Positions 24,264 through 37,253 are shown, counted from the stretch's first letter. The stretch: DNA of 64,000 nt from Sialis fuliginosa (GCA_961205875.1 OY540820.1:11408001-11472000); one strand, 5' to 3'. Made by a program: numbers and translations. The notes: generated by a model not told the origin, from the letters alone.

Positions 24264-24625
24264 CCTGCAAAACTCGTCTAGTACCCTAAAGGCTAGAATC
24301 GCTTACAACAGATTCCAAATTTAATTTAATAATAATTTTTCTATCAAGTTTAATATATTTAAATACTAAAATTCGGAATATCAAATATTTATTGCCACAA
24401 AATTTACGTATACAATTTTCAATAGATTACATAATAATTTAATTGCACAAATATATATGAGTACTATAAACGAAGAGTAGTTCTTTATCTAGCAAATGAA
24501 TTTCGAAATATCTGTCTTTGTTTGATACATGGAGAAATGATTTAAATATTGTAATAATCAAATGGGAGGAGCCTACTATGTTTGTGATAAACGAAAATGA
24601 ATACAAACTGCAAGACCATTAATGC
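24264..24625 (+). mobile_element. Internal fragment of the TIR element found whole at 29947-30652
   Basis: Segments such as AATCGCTTACAACAGATTC, TATTTATTGCCACAAAATTT, TCTTTATCTAGCAAATGA and TACATGGAGAAATGATT recur in inverted orientation at 30140-30470. Neither end of the full element is recognisable here. It lies about 290 bases upstream of the first receptor's ATG. Confidence 0.7.
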
Positions 24626-24916
24626 AGGTGACTGTACATATGTGCATCTCTGAATATATACATGTAGCGACACTAACTGACACATAATTATGTTTTGCAG
24701 AAATATGAAAGATATTATATATATTGAGTTGTTATCATATGAATTTTTTATTATGTTTTCCGAGGTATGCAGGTATAGTGTTGTTCATGTTTTCTTCATA
24801 TTACATTCTGAACAGCAAATATTCCAATTATCGATTTTGTCTGTGATTTTAATTTTTCTTCATACGTATAAGTATTTCCATTTAACTTACGTGTGTAAAA
24901 TTATTTAAAAAGAACG

Positions 24917-27900
24917 ATGCTGGAAAATCTTTCAAAAAGGAAGAAAATATTGGTCAGTGAATGGAAACAAAAAACATCTGAAGGAAAAATCAATGATGAT
25001 TTTAAAAATTGTTTGTTTCATTGTGCAATAAGAAAGATTCTTCTCGTAGGCCAGTTTTTTACAATAATGCCAATTTATGGATTGCAAAGTGATGATTATA
25101 ATGAATTATATTTCACATGGGGTTCTCCAAAAATTGTTCTTATTTTTATTTGGATTATACTTATATTTTTCTTTGGAATGTTTTATGTACTTGAGTTTAT
25201 AACAGCTGATATTTCATTTGAAAGTACTGGTAAGTACATTAAATTATTTAGAGCAAATTTATATTTGTATAAATATATAATACATATATAGAAATTTTAG
25301 GAAATGTATTTTTGTTTTAATTCCTAATAAATATTTTTGTAATTCTAGTTGGATTAATGTTCTTTTTATGCAACCTTCTATCAACGATTTTATTTTTGAG
25401 ACTAGCGACAAAATGGTCGAAGTTAATACAGCATTGGGCAAACACAGAACATGAATTATCCAAATACGAATCGAAAATCAACTTGAAGACACGATTTAAA
25501 ATAGTTTGCATCGTTGTTGGTGTTACTGCATTTGGTAAAAGTATTATTTTTTCTTTGACATGTAACACATAACAAAATTAAAACTGTAAGTCGTCGATAT
25601 AACGGAAAATTTAGGCAAATAAAATGTTTTTCGAATTTTTAAATTAATTTTTAGTATAAATAGTGGAATTTGCCAGAAAACTTTTGTACAACACTTAGAA
25701 TATATTGTTATTCTAAAAAAATATGTGCAATAACTGACAATGAGTTATTTCCAAAAACCGTTGATCCGACTGGCACCAAAATCAATAAGTCCTAAATCCT
25801 CGCTGAGACAAACATTAAAAAAAAAAATAATAAGAGCGGTGCATAGGAAACCCACTTTTTTACGTTTTAAGATAATTTTATAATTTTAACATGGGGTCTT
25901 ATGGAAGAATGTCGGGACTTAAAAAAAGCAAAAATCGTACTAACGAGGTTTCACTGTACTCACTTTTTAGTTTTCTTTGTCTCTGACTAGATTCATCGTT
26001 ATATTTTTTAATTTGTTTGTGAGCTTTAACATCAGTTTAGAAAAATTAAAGAATTTTTAAGAGTAAAGAGTACAGAAAACAGATTTTTATAATTGCACGT
26101 CGCTTCAAAACCGCCCAAAAAACAGGATCCAAATTTTGGAGGGGCAAAAAGTAGTTATTGCTCCCCACTGAAAATGTTGGAGGAGGCAAGTCCTCCCCTT
26201 TAAAACTCCTTTAAAACCGCCCAAAAAACAGGATCCAAATTTTGGAGGGGCAAAAAGTAGTTATTGCCCCCCCACTGAAAATGTTGGAGGATACAAGTAC
26301 TCCCCTTTCCCCCGGCTCTGGCATCACTGACTATAGATACATTATTTTAATTTGCTAATATAATTAATATTGATTTATATCCATAGCTGAACATGCAATA
26401 TCATTCTGTGAACTTTATCCCGAATACCAGCAAACAAACAAAACAATAGAGTGGTTTAGATTTCATTCAGAAACACGATACAGTTGCGTATTTACAAGAA
26501 TATCATATACAATTTGGAGAGGAATATTATGTCAGGTAAACGATATATATTTTAATTAGTGGTGTACCGGAATTCACGTCTAACGTCACAACTATTATAT
26601 TTTAAATATAAATACATATATATGATTATAAATACATATATGGTATTTCTTTAAGAAAATACATTAAATTATAAAAATTGTGTTTTCTACATATTCTGCA
26701 ATTTTTACATCTTCGTGAAACTATTTGTATAGCATACGTTAATCTTCTCGATCGAATACTATTACATTTATATTGTCAATAATATAATATAATAGTTTAA
26801 AATATTAACTTTAAATCTACACCGTGAGTTTCGACCGGAATTCCGGTGCACCTCTGATTATAATGAAATAAAAAATTGATTTAATTAAGAATGTTTCTTG
26901 TTATATTAATAGATATTCAATAGTATTTCTACATTCGTTTGGAATTTTGTGGATTTGTTTATAATGTTGGTTAGTATGGGTCTGGCAGAGTTATTTCAAA
27001 GAATAACCAACTATTCGCAAACTCTTAAAGACGACTCATCAATATCTTTGGTATTATACAATTATATTATACATTATATTCTTTTAATAAATCTTCATCT
27101 TCTTATAAATATAAAAGTATTTATTTTTAAGAGGTTTGGTCATTGGTTTATTTAAAAAAATATAAACATATTTCTTTAAAATATTATATTTCAGACGTTT
27201 CGACCATTGTTAGTCTTCATCAGTGTCTAAAAAATTATTATAAAATATATAGACATGTTTTACAATATTTGACATTATAAAAAGTCGAAATAGACTTATA
27301 AATATATTTTCTTTATTTTTAGATGTTTAAAGAAAAATTATGGCAAATCTTAAGAGAAGATTACACCAAATTATTTCTTTTATGCAAGAGTGTAGATTCG
27401 TCAATATCAAATCTTATTTTCATTTCGTATAGTGTAAATTTGTACTTCATTTGCGCACAACTTTTTAATGCTATTAGGTAAATGAAGTCATTTATATTTT
27501 ATTTAAAAAATTAAATTTTATTCACTTTTTTTTTTTAATTTTAGGACATTTGATATATTTAATTCTTCGTTTGTAGTTTCATTTTACTTTTTATATTCAT
27601 CTATATTTTTGATAATTCGTACAGCAGCGGTTACTATTTATGCATCAAAAATAAATGAGGAGAGCAGAGCTCCAATGCAAATTATGTTTTCTACTGTGGA
27701 ATATCCTTACAGCACTGAGGTATAATGTAATAATATTTAATTGCCTACTATATCTGAAAGATGGATCATTTTTCGAAGAGAAAAAAAAATTGTTCTCCAA
27801 TTTCAAAATTTTTACTAGGTCTTTCCGTTTCAGGTCAAGACAAACATTTTTTTTTCGCGTCTGTCTGTTTGTCTGTCTGTCCCCTGAATCCTTGTCACAC

Positions 27901-29935
27901 GCATAACTCATGAACCACTTAACCGAAATTAAAGATACTTGGTTGATTGGTTTGTGTAATGGGGAAATGTGACATCCCAAAATAGTTATTGTTTTCCTAA
28001 GCGCCAAACCTTTTGTAATCATTAATGATTTTTATTGTTCTAATAATAATAATTTCATTATTTGTCCCCTACATTTCTCCATACAATTTATTTTTTACAA
28101 AAATTAAACTGTTTTTTTTGTCTCTACTGTAAAATTGTAGTTTTGGTGCAAAATTGCATTAGAGCGTCGATATGTGTATACAGTAAAAGCTTCTTATTCG
28201 CGCTTCCTTCATTCGCGTTTTCACTATTCGCGGATTAAAAAAAATGCGACCCAATTCCTATATTCGCGGCTAAAGATTTCTTTATTCGCGGATCTAATCA
28301 GTACATACATAATAATAAAAAGGCATGGCAAATGAGCTTTGTGATTTCTTTATGAAAATTGATCCGTCTATGGAACGAAGTCTTATTTTTAAGAGGCAAA
28401 TTGCTAATGTCACTGCTGAATATCAGTCTGAATTGAAGGAGCTTTTAAAAACTGCCAAGCAAGAAAAAATTACAAAATTCTTTAAACCATTTGCATTGCC
28501 TAAGCCTGAAGATAATAATTAATCAATATGGTCAAAAACTTCAATTAAATTGATTTTTTTATATTGTATTTGTTTATTTATTTTGTCACCTAGGAACGTA
28601 TCCCCTATAATCTCATATAAATTACCTTTCCGTATTCACGGTTTCTGTATTTGCGGCATATTTATGGAACATATACCCCGCGAATAAAGAGCTTTTACTG
28701 TATACATATTAAAAATTATAAAAAATATTATATTATTATTATTTATTTTAATTTATTATAATACAATTATTTTTTATTTTATTTATTGTATGTCAGAAAG
28801 AGAAACACTTCCGTAATGTGTTTATTTTTATCTCTCTTTGAGTATAAATATAGAAAGATAATTTGTGCATTTTGCCGGAAAAGGAAATAATTATTATTCA
28901 TAACATATTATTATGTCCATTTTTATAAATGATTCAACATTTCAGATCAATAGGTTCATTCAACAAATTAAATCTGATTTGGTATGTCTCACTGGAATGA
29001 AGTTTTTTGGTGTTCGACGAAAAATAATGCTTACTGTAAGTTAAATATTTGCCTACAAAATAAATAAGAAAATTATGAAACTTTATACTTTGTCACTTTA
29101 CAATATTCTAAAAATAATAATGTTTATAATAGAGTAATCCGGAAATTTTTAACATGACTTTTTTATTACTTAAATGCAAAGATTAGGCTAAAAAAATAAT
29201 AATAGTATGAACAAATTGTTTTTTTCAATAATTGAATATTAAAAAGTTGTAAAAATCAGCTCGCATTTAAAATGCGACGTGATTGATTGAAGCGTTTGTG
29301 ACGTCATAATTCATATTCTGTTGTTTGTATACAAAGTTTCAACACATGAGTTATAAAACTATATAGAAGAATACTAAAAATGAGCTGAAATCTTCAAATT
29401 TGGGATTGTTGTCCTTAGAAAGCCGTAGTTTCTCGAATATATTATTATTGTACATATTGCAACTATATAGAATAACCTTACTGTTCATTTTTTCCTTAGT
29501 TTCTTTCTGGCTCAGTTATAAATCTTTTTCCAAGAGTTTTGTGAGTTGAATTATTACAAAGTACGAAACAATATTTATAACTTATTATTTTTCGTGCGTT
29601 TTCCATGTTCATCGTTGACACTTGTTTATTTAAGCATTGACTGACATTTCAATACTGAATTATTACCTTTTTTTAAATTTGATATTTTGGGAGTATAAAA
29701 AAAATTTCTACAATCTTTTTTACCTCTAGATTACATTAAACAGGTTTTTAGGGGTTTTCATTTTTGACCGGATTACTCTATTATTAACTGTTTCAGTATA
29801 CAAAAACATTCAACATTTGTACAGTTATAAAAGATTAAAACAATACTTTTTACATACATTACATATTTGAATTTATTTCAGGTATCGGCTACAATAGTTA
29901 CTTATGAATTAGTCCTTATACAGCTTAGTCATTAA
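24917..29935 (+). CDS. Sugar-type gustatory receptor 1, complete, eight exons
   Basis: Exons: 24917-25229, 25349-25534, 26387-26535, 26913-27050, 27323-27477, 27545-27719, 28946-29035, 29882-29935 (419 residues), all with GT-AG junctions in consistent phase. It belongs to the insect sugar-receptor branch (Gr5a/Gr64, Trehalose_recp family): the N-terminal pattern LLVGQFFTIMPIYGL, seven hydrophobic segments across the exons, FVWNFVDLFIMLVSMGLAE, KINEESRAP and LTGMKFFGV, ending in TIVTYELVLIQ. Such receptors are inverted-topology seven-helix cation channels in taste neurons. This is the only copy here on plus, and the only one with an intron splitting the FVWNF exon from the preceding one (26536-26912). 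A short in-frame extension upstream of ATG 24917 is not excluded. Introns host a hAT-like and a pogo-like MITE. Confidence 0.92.
26107..26330 (+). repeat. Two 106-bp direct repeats in receptor-1 intron 2
   Basis: AAAACCGCCCAAAAAACAGG starts at 26107 and again at 26213, with near-identical sequence afterwards (GGATCCAAATTTTGGAGGGG in both). The second copy runs into GGCTCTGGCATCACTG, which looks like the inverted terminus of a DNA transposon. Probably part of a decayed element rather than a functional repeat. Confidence 0.7.
26557..26856 (+). mobile_element. hAT-like MITE, family A, in receptor-1 intron 3
   Basis: The ends TAGTGGTGTACCGGAATTC and GAATTCCGGTGCACCTCTG are inverted, flanked by ATTTTAAT and ATTATAAT, an 8-bp target duplication with one mismatch, as hAT elements make. 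The interior is the same as at 32429-32759 (ACGTCTAACGTCAC shared). No transposase. Confidence 0.75.
28181..28700 (+). mobile_element. Pogo/Tigger-like element, internally deleted, in receptor-1 intron 6
   Basis: CAGTAAAAGCTTCTTATTCG and its inverse CGAATAAAGAGCTTTTACTG bound 520 bp, with TA on both sides, as expected for the pogo branch of Tc1/mariner. An open frame at 28325-28522 (65 residues) ends in EKITKFFKPF, the usual C-terminal tail of Tigger-type transposases, so the copy kept the last part of the transposase and lost the catalytic domain. Confidence 0.85.
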
Positions 29936-29946
29936 AAATAACTTTG

Positions 29947-30652
29947 AAGGCCCTTTTAGACGGTCAGTTCAGTCTCAGGTTTAATCTATCTGACAGGAAA
30001 ACTGGAACGGAGACGAATAACTAACAGGATGGCTAGACTTATTTGTTTCATTTTAGTTCTTAGAATTCTTATGTGTAAACAATCACCTGTTTCAGTGTAC
30101 TCGCATGCAAAAATAGTCGACCAGTTTTCATTGAAATTCGCTTATCACAAAATCATTTCTCCATGTACCAAACAAAGGCAGATATTATGAAACTCATTTG
30201 CTAGATAAAGAAGAACTCTTCGATTATAATACTCATATATTATATTTGTGCGATTAAATTATTATGTAATTGAAAATTTTTTACGTAAATTTTGTGGCAA
30301 TAAATATTTGGTATACCGAATTTTAGTATTTAAATTTAAAGTCAATTAATGAAATGGGCGTATATTTGTGTTTTTATTTAAAATGGTGTAACTATATAAG
30401 CCTCGCCCTAGAAAAAGATAAGTGATCATGTTTGTCTTAATATTTTTGAATCTGTTGTAAGCGATTCTGATCTTTAGAGTGGCAGACGACTTCTGAAGCC
30501 CATAGTACACACTTTGAAAGTGCAACTTGGATTGGACAGAGAACTGAGAACAGAACGGATCGTGTTAACTGCTGGACATATGTACATAGGAAAAACGGAC
30601 AGTTAAACTTAAACTGAATTGAGAACTGAACTGACCGTGTAAAAGGGCCTTT
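29947..30652. mobile_element. 706-bp TIR element directly after the receptor-1 stop codon
   Basis: The ends AAGGCCCTTTTAGACGGTCA and TGACCGTGTAAAAGGGCCTT are inverted with small differences (about 28 bp). The element begins 11 bases beyond the receptor-1 stop. The interior is non-coding and shared, inverted, with 24264-24625. Superfamily unclear; no certain target duplication. Confidence 0.8.
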
Positions 30653-30855
30653 ATGGAGATCTTTACAATGTTATTTACATAATTTACACTCTTCTTGATT
30701 TTTATGAGATTACTTTCATGTTGTGAAGCAAGTTCATTCTTATTTTTTAGTATTTAATGTGAATGTTTGTGGCTTAAATAAATTAAACTTTATGAAATGT
30801 AAAATAATGTTTATTAATAAAATATGCATGAAAATACATACATAAAAAATGTTAT

Positions 30856-33800
30856 TTATTTTTCAGCACCAAATTGTATTAAAACAAGCTCATAGGTTAC
30901 AATAGTTGCCGCAACCTAAAACAAAAACAAAAAAATAAAATTCTTAAAAAAATTTATTTTTACTTATTAGAGAAATATATTTCCTCCACTCTCATTCATA
31001 ATTAATGAACCATCCAGCAGGATTTTCAAGATTTTGAAAATGATAACATTAAGATGTATTTTTTTATTTTCACTTCACATAAAAACAAATATTTTATTAT
31101 TATTTATTTAACATAATGAGCTGAGCGTCAATTTACTTACTGTCAAGGCAACACCTCTATGAACAAAAAAGCATCTCATCCCTGTTAATGCTATAACATC
31201 AGAATTTATCTGTTGGACGAATCTTGTAAGCTAAAAAACAAAAAATTCTAATACCTTACACAGGGTGTCTGACTTTTCTTTGTCCAGCTTATATCTGCTA
31301 AAATATTGAAGTTACAAAAAAAGTTGAGTTAGAAACTTATCAAAGAAATGGTGATCTACAAAATAGCGCAAACAATTTTTTTCCATAACCTACCTGTTCC
31401 CCGAAAAAAATATCTAACTTTGTTTTCTTAAACACAACATCTTGTATTTTTTTACGGAATCATATTTCAAATCAATTTTTCAATGATGTATTACAAGTAC
31501 AGTGTAGCAGTTTTTATTATTTTATTATTATTAATTATAGTTTTAAATAAGTGTTTTTTTTAATGTGTAACCAACAAATGTATTTTCTTTAAGCATTGAT
31601 TTCTGACATCATTTAAAATTTTTATGAAGAAATATTATATGTAATAATTTGTGCTTCTGTAATAAACAATAATATTTACATTTTTTTAATAACAAATATC
31701 CAAAAATTCGAAATAATTTGAAAACAACGTTTGAAAGATTCCTCAGAGTGACGTGTTCCTGCGCGGCCGCTGATTGGTCAAAAAGTTATGAGACAACCTT
31801 TTCATTTACTCGAGACTCTTACTGAAGTGACTATAATTAGTCCTATATCTTTCCTTGTTTGAGAATTTTGTAGATCAGCTTTTATTTGACAAGTTTATAA
31901 TTCAAATTTTTTTGTAACTTTTTTTTGTAAAACATTTTAGCTGGACAATGAAAAGCCAGACATCCTGTATATCTATATATTTAATATTTTTATATTTATA
32001 AAATATAATATACCTCTAATGAAGAAAAAGACGAATTAAATAAAAGTGGAATGATACTACGACTTTCTTCATAAACCTTTGAAGCAAAATTCGTTACCGC
32101 CATTGTACGTAGAAGTAAAAATGTTATAGAATAAATCAAATAAAAAAAAGAGACAGAACTTTTCTGTGGTCTGTAAATAAGAACATTTTATTGTATATTT
32201 GAAAATAATTTATAGCAGTGTTTCTCAATCGGGAGTTCGCTTAACCACAAAGATCCACAAGTTGTATCAAAGTGATCAGTAGGTTCAGTGTTATGCTCAA
32301 TTAAAAAGTATTAAATTAAAATTATATAAAACAAACATGTATAATGTACGTAATAATATGTAAAACTTTTAATTGAAATAAATAAATTTAAATTAAAGTG
32401 ATAACAGTTTGAGAAACACTGTCTTCACTAGAGATGTACCGGAATTCCGGTCGGAATTCACGTCTAACGTCACTACTATTATATTTAAATATAAATACAT
32501 AGATTAATGTCTTAAAATATAATTTTATTTAATTTAAGAAAATATATTAAATTATAAAAATAGTATTTTATACATATTCTGTAATTTTTACACCTTCGTA
32601 AAATTATTTGTATAGCATACGTTCTTTTCGATCAAATCTAATTACATAGTGTCAATAATAATATAATATAAAAATAATAATAATATAATAGTAGTGACGT
32701 TGGAATATTCATTTAAATTCTACATCGCGAGTTCCGGCCGGAATTCCGGTACACCTCTAGTCTTTACTGTACTTACTGAAAACTGTTTAATAATTGATTT
32801 AATAGGAAATATAAATCATTACAAAATGATAGCATAATTATATGAGATATTCGATCATCAGTTTTTCGACATAAATTTGATACCAGAGTATAATCTTCTC
32901 GAATAATTTTCCAAAAGTCATTATCCATTATTATCTAAAAACAATCTATTATCATAACAGATAGTGGGCTGAATTTTCAGAAGAATCATTTTATATACAG
33001 TGTATTCCAAGTTGATTAATTAAGATATAGGAAATTCAACATGGGGACAATTAGAAATGTTGTAGTAACCTTTGGTCAAATTCAACGAAGTGTGATTGGT
33101 GCATTTTGAAATGCCACCTCGAAACTAACTGATAAATTTTAAATTAATCAACAGTATTTTGTTCTCAACTTTAATTTCATTAATTTAAGCATCCTAGATA
33201 AAATTATAATAAAAACAAACTTGTTTGTTTAAACATATTAAATTATAATAATATTTTTTGACAGATATAAATTTGAAAACAAAATACTGATTACTATTTT
33301 ATTAAATTTTGTGGTGGCATTTCAAAATGCACCAATCATCATCGTTAAATTTGATCAAAGGTTACTACAACATTTCTAATTGCCCCCATGTTAAATTTTC
33401 TATGTCTTAATCAACTTGGAATACACTGTATATGTACGAAAGTTAATTCAGACACGTTGTTTAGGCCACAATATACGAACAAGTGATAAAAACTCCAAAA
33501 AATCTCCTCTGAAATTAGTACACCCACCACCGATTTCACTAACCTCTTGTTTCTTGTAGATTGCTTTAACTTTATTTGTTATTCTCTTGAACTGTTCGGC
33601 TAAACCAATTCCCATTATAATGACGAAAGTATCCATAAAACTCCAAGTGAAATTTGCAAAAATGTTAAGAGTTTCTGCAGCAAGCCCTTTCAAAACGGTA
33701 TAAGAAGTGTACCTGAATATTTGATCGAAGTTTCCAATAAAAAAGTACTTTATAGTGTCGCAATCAGAGCAGTCAATAGCTCTGACGGATTTATAAATAT

Positions 33801-35648
33801 AAAGAGCATGTTCTCCTTGAAAATATAAAATTATTAAGTATAACAGAATTTGATTATAACAAGCACCCCGGCAAATTTTGTTCGTTATATTAGTTTTGAC
33901 TAATTACTACCCTTTTACGACCAATGGGGGAGGGCTTTCAGTATTATTAGTAATTTTTGAGAATATTTGTTTCAAATTGGTACTTTTAAAGGAAACTATA
34001 ACAACTTTAGATCAGTATACTTGAAACTATCATTTCTCCAAGTTACAAAAAATTTCAACCAAAAGGCAAAATCCATTGTTTTTGTACGAGATCCTTCCAT
34101 TTGCTCTACTGCTGAAGGGGATTGTTTGTGGACAAGAGTTTATTATCAAAAATCAATTGTTTTAATGTCCTCAACAACCTCTGAAAGTTTGTCGGTATGT
34201 TTACGTTTATATGTTTTGTTTATTAGAAAAAAATTTGATTTCGGATTTCCCATCTGGTTCAATTATCGTATTTATAATATCTTTATACAAAATTACAGAA
34301 GTCAAAGTAAATAATTAATGCGCGAATAAAAAAAGGATTCTTAAGAAAAAAAATTAATAAATAATACTACATACTTTGACTTCTAAAATATTAATTAGCA
34401 AATGCATATGGGTAATGTAGGTATATAATTTTTTATTACCTGTGAGGATGACACAAATGATAACTATAATAAGATTAAAATATCTTCTTAAGTTTACGGT
34501 AGGCTCATATTTTTGTAATACGTCTTCAATATCGGACCAATCTTTGATCAAAGCTGGCCAGTTTTTTGCAAGTAAAATAAAAGCGATTGAAGTTATTGTG
34601 GTAAAAATATAAAACACTAAACCAACTGAAAGAGAAAAAAATCTAATAAAGTCTATATGGGTAAAATAACTTACTTTATTGACTCACCAGTCATTTGGAA
34701 AGTAACTCCGCTATCATTTAACCTCATAATATTTAAAATAATGACCAAGAAAAATCCAACTAATACTGAAATACTATAGAATACTTTTAGTGAAAACCAG
34801 TGAAACTTCAATAGCTTAGAATCATTCTCCAGGATTCCAGAAACAGGAATTAAAGCAAAACATTGTGCGACGAACAATACAACCTTCATAGCTCCGTGTA
34901 ACGAATTGTTCAAATCATTTTCTTTAGACTTTAAGTTCTTCTTTGGTGTTATTAATCCGGAAGTTACAAAAGGTGATGTTATAGATCTTTCTGTATTGAC
35001 TTTATTCAAAAAACGATGACTCTGATGTAAATCCAATCTCCTATCTTAAATTTTTAATATTTAGGTATGTATGACACTTTATTTTTTAAAGTTGTGTAAA
35101 TTCAAAGTTTTAAGATATTTAAGGTTTCGTGTTTCAATATTTGTGGCTATTCCACATATCAGTAAAATTATTGTCACAAGGAAATTGAAATGTATTGAAT
35201 TTAATATTTTAATTATAAATAAAAACACTAGACACTATAATTTGCTAGTTAAAGTAAACTACTGACTTTTATCGAAATTTAATTTATATCAGGAGTTATT
35301 TAAAGGAAATTTTACTACTGCAAAATATGAATGAAAGCTAAAAGAAAATTTCTAGATGCAATTGAATGACGTTCATTTTTAGCACTGCACAGAATTAACA
35401 AGCTATAACTGCACACTAAAATAACTCCTGACTTACACCACTTTAAAAATAACGAGTCATATAACTTGTACTATTGGGGTATATTCTAAATTGTAAGCTT
35501 GGTAAAACCCAAGTATAACAAGGCTACTGTGTTTTATAATAAATCAATAAATATTACCTCTCTCGATGACATTTAGTAAAGGATTTAAGTTATCAAAACC
35601 ACTTAATAACAATACATTATTTTTGTGCTGTTTTTGAACTTTATCCAT
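30856..35648 (-). CDS. Sugar-type gustatory receptor 2, complete, eight exons
   Basis: Exons on minus: 35648-35558, 35044-34688, 34625-34440, 33815-33544, 32934-32777, 32170-32014, 31230-31141, 30915-30856 (stop included); 456 residues. Shared features: VLFVAQCFALIPVSG, a middle exon with FTWSFMDTFVIIMGIGLAE (272 nt, not split as in receptor 1), VYEESRS, LTGMRCFFV and TIVTYELVLIQF. It is the only copy with an extra upstream coding exon (30 codons from ATG 35648), which gives a longer N-terminus. I chose that start because the next exon has no ATG in frame before the conserved part, and the phases only fit with the acceptor at 35045. It faces away from receptor 1 by orientation: their 3' ends converge. 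Introns carry at least five MITEs. Confidence 0.88.
31259..31970. mobile_element. TIR element in receptor-2 intron
   Basis: Left end ACAGGGTGTCTGACTTTTC and right end AAAAGCCAGACATCCTGTAT, inverted over about 30 bp including TTTGTCCAGCT / AGCTGGACAAT. About 710 bp, non-coding, with one GC-rich patch (GCGCGGCCGC) near 31770. Superfamily unresolved. Confidence 0.7.
32216..32421. mobile_element. Small hAT-like MITE (CAGTGTTTCTCAA ends)
   Basis: CAGTGTTTCTCAA and TTGAGAAACACTG are exact inverse ends, 206 bp apart, of the type seen in hAT elements. Flanking duplication not recognisable, perhaps because another hAT-like MITE sits eight bases away at 32429. Confidence 0.7.
32429..32759 (+). mobile_element. 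hAT-like MITE, family A, second copy
   Basis: TAGAGATGTACCGGAATTCC and GGAATTCCGGTACACCTCTA are inverted. The flanks GTCTTCAC (32421-32428) and GTCTTTAC (32760-32767) form an 8-bp target duplication with one mismatch. Same family as 26557-26856 in receptor 1. Confidence 0.85.
32998..33428. mobile_element. Foldback MITE with about 130-bp arms
   Basis: CAGTGTATTCCAAGTTGATT and its inverse AATCAACTTGGAATACACTG bound 431 bp, with TA at each side. The arms stay paired through AACATTTCTAATTG and ATTGGTGCATTTTGAAATG. Lies in the receptor-2 intron between the 32777-32934 and 33544-33815 exons. Confidence 0.85.
35289..35432. mobile_element. Possible very short MITE in receptor-2 intron 1
   Basis: TCAGGAGTTATTT and AAATAACTCCTGA are inverse 13-mers 144 bp apart. 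No clear target duplication; could be chance in AT-rich DNA, but both ends are exact. Confidence 0.4.
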
Positions 35649-37253
35649 TTTATCTAACACTGCTGTGAAAGATGTTATAAACAATATGTGTAATTACGAT
35701 CGTGATTTGTTTTTAAATGTTGAAACATGCAACAAAAGAATAATGGCTTTGTTTATATTTTCACACCAAAGATCGCGTGCTAGTGGTAAATATTTAATCT
35801 TGTTGACTTTGCAAAATTGAATCAATAATTAAGTATTATTATCATCTCCCGGTACAAAAGTATGAAAAAAGTGTTTATTGTCAATTCCAATTTTAATAAA
35901 AATTGAAATTTGGTTGTCACATTTTGAATACAAAAAATAATATTTTTAAAGATTCACTTTGATTGATTTGAAATGTTATTTAATACACGCAACACACATT
36001 TTATTAAATCAAATGTATTTTCCATTAAAATATATTGAACCACTTATTTTTATTAATTTTTTAAAACTTTCATCATTTTATACAACCTCTAGATTCTAGA
36101 TAAATAATAAAAGCGATGTTTAATGTACGAAGTATGAAATATATTTAAACAAATATTGTATTATACTTATAAAGATGAATGTAGATTTATTCTTAATGAG
36201 TTCCCTGTTTATAACCAATGACTTGCAATCGTTATCTTCAAATAATATCAAAGTAAGGTATTGTAAATCTATTCAAATGAAGAACTGTCAATTCTATCAT
36301 TCATAAAAGTACAAATACCTAACGATATTGAGAAAGTATGTAGTGTTTCAATCAATAACCAATTATTGGTATGTTATATGTAATTATTTAAGTATTTTTT
36401 AATGGTTTCTAAAATGCTATATATTTTATATTAATGTATATAGGTAAATATTTGTTAATGGGGTCAATGCGTGTCTTGATATTTTTTTAACATTATAAAT
36501 ATAAAATAAAACATTTTATTTAGATAAAAACATTAGGATTTGATTATATTTATAGGAACAGTGTGTCGAATCCAACATATTCATAAAACGATAATTTATA
36601 ATTAAAACATGAAAATATAATTATCCTGGCTTGTCCAAATAACAGTTTTAACGTGAATAATGTCTAATGTTTCATGTCAGATACTAGGTGGGCTTTTCAG
36701 AAACTTGATGTAATGCGCAGAGATCAGTTTGTGCGCGCTAGCGTAAATTTATTTTTAGTATATCTCTCAAATTATAAATCTCGATTAGATCTATATAATA
36801 CAAGTACAAATAAAAAACTAGTTTTAAAGAGTGAAAAACTTTAAGTATATTATAAAAAAACAAAAATTAAATTTCGTATTTCGCTTTTTAACATTAATTA
36901 AATGAATTGAAACAAAAATGACAGTATATAATAATATATTCTATACGCGGTAACGTTTTTAATTTTTTGTCTAAAGTTTTTTAAAGTGAATAAAAAAAAG
37001 GTTAATTTCGTGTTTCACTATTTCGCTTGTAAATAAGTCCGAGATAATCCTAGTTGTGCTATCGCCGCCATCTTGAAAAAATGGCGGATGGGTTACATTT
37101 TTTCATAGTTTTTCGCGTTTTTCTCTGAATATACAATTTAATTTTATAAATATATTAATTAAAAAAATTTTGTTTAGGATATTCTTGTTGAATAAAAAAA
37201 TATTATGGTTAAAAATTGGTTGTATTTTAAAATAAAGTATATATCTTATAATT
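35649..37253. other. Intergenic between receptors 2 and 3
   Basis: About 1.6 kb containing the promoter of receptor 2 (minus) and the 3' flank of receptor 3. No credible exon or paired repeat found, apart from a small CGCCATCTTG / AATGGCGG palindrome at about 37063-37090. Confidence 0.45.

Noticed and set aside
24690-24908. Small open frame before receptor 1
   Set aside because: Low complexity, no family resemblance, no splice-compatible join to receptor 1 that I can support.
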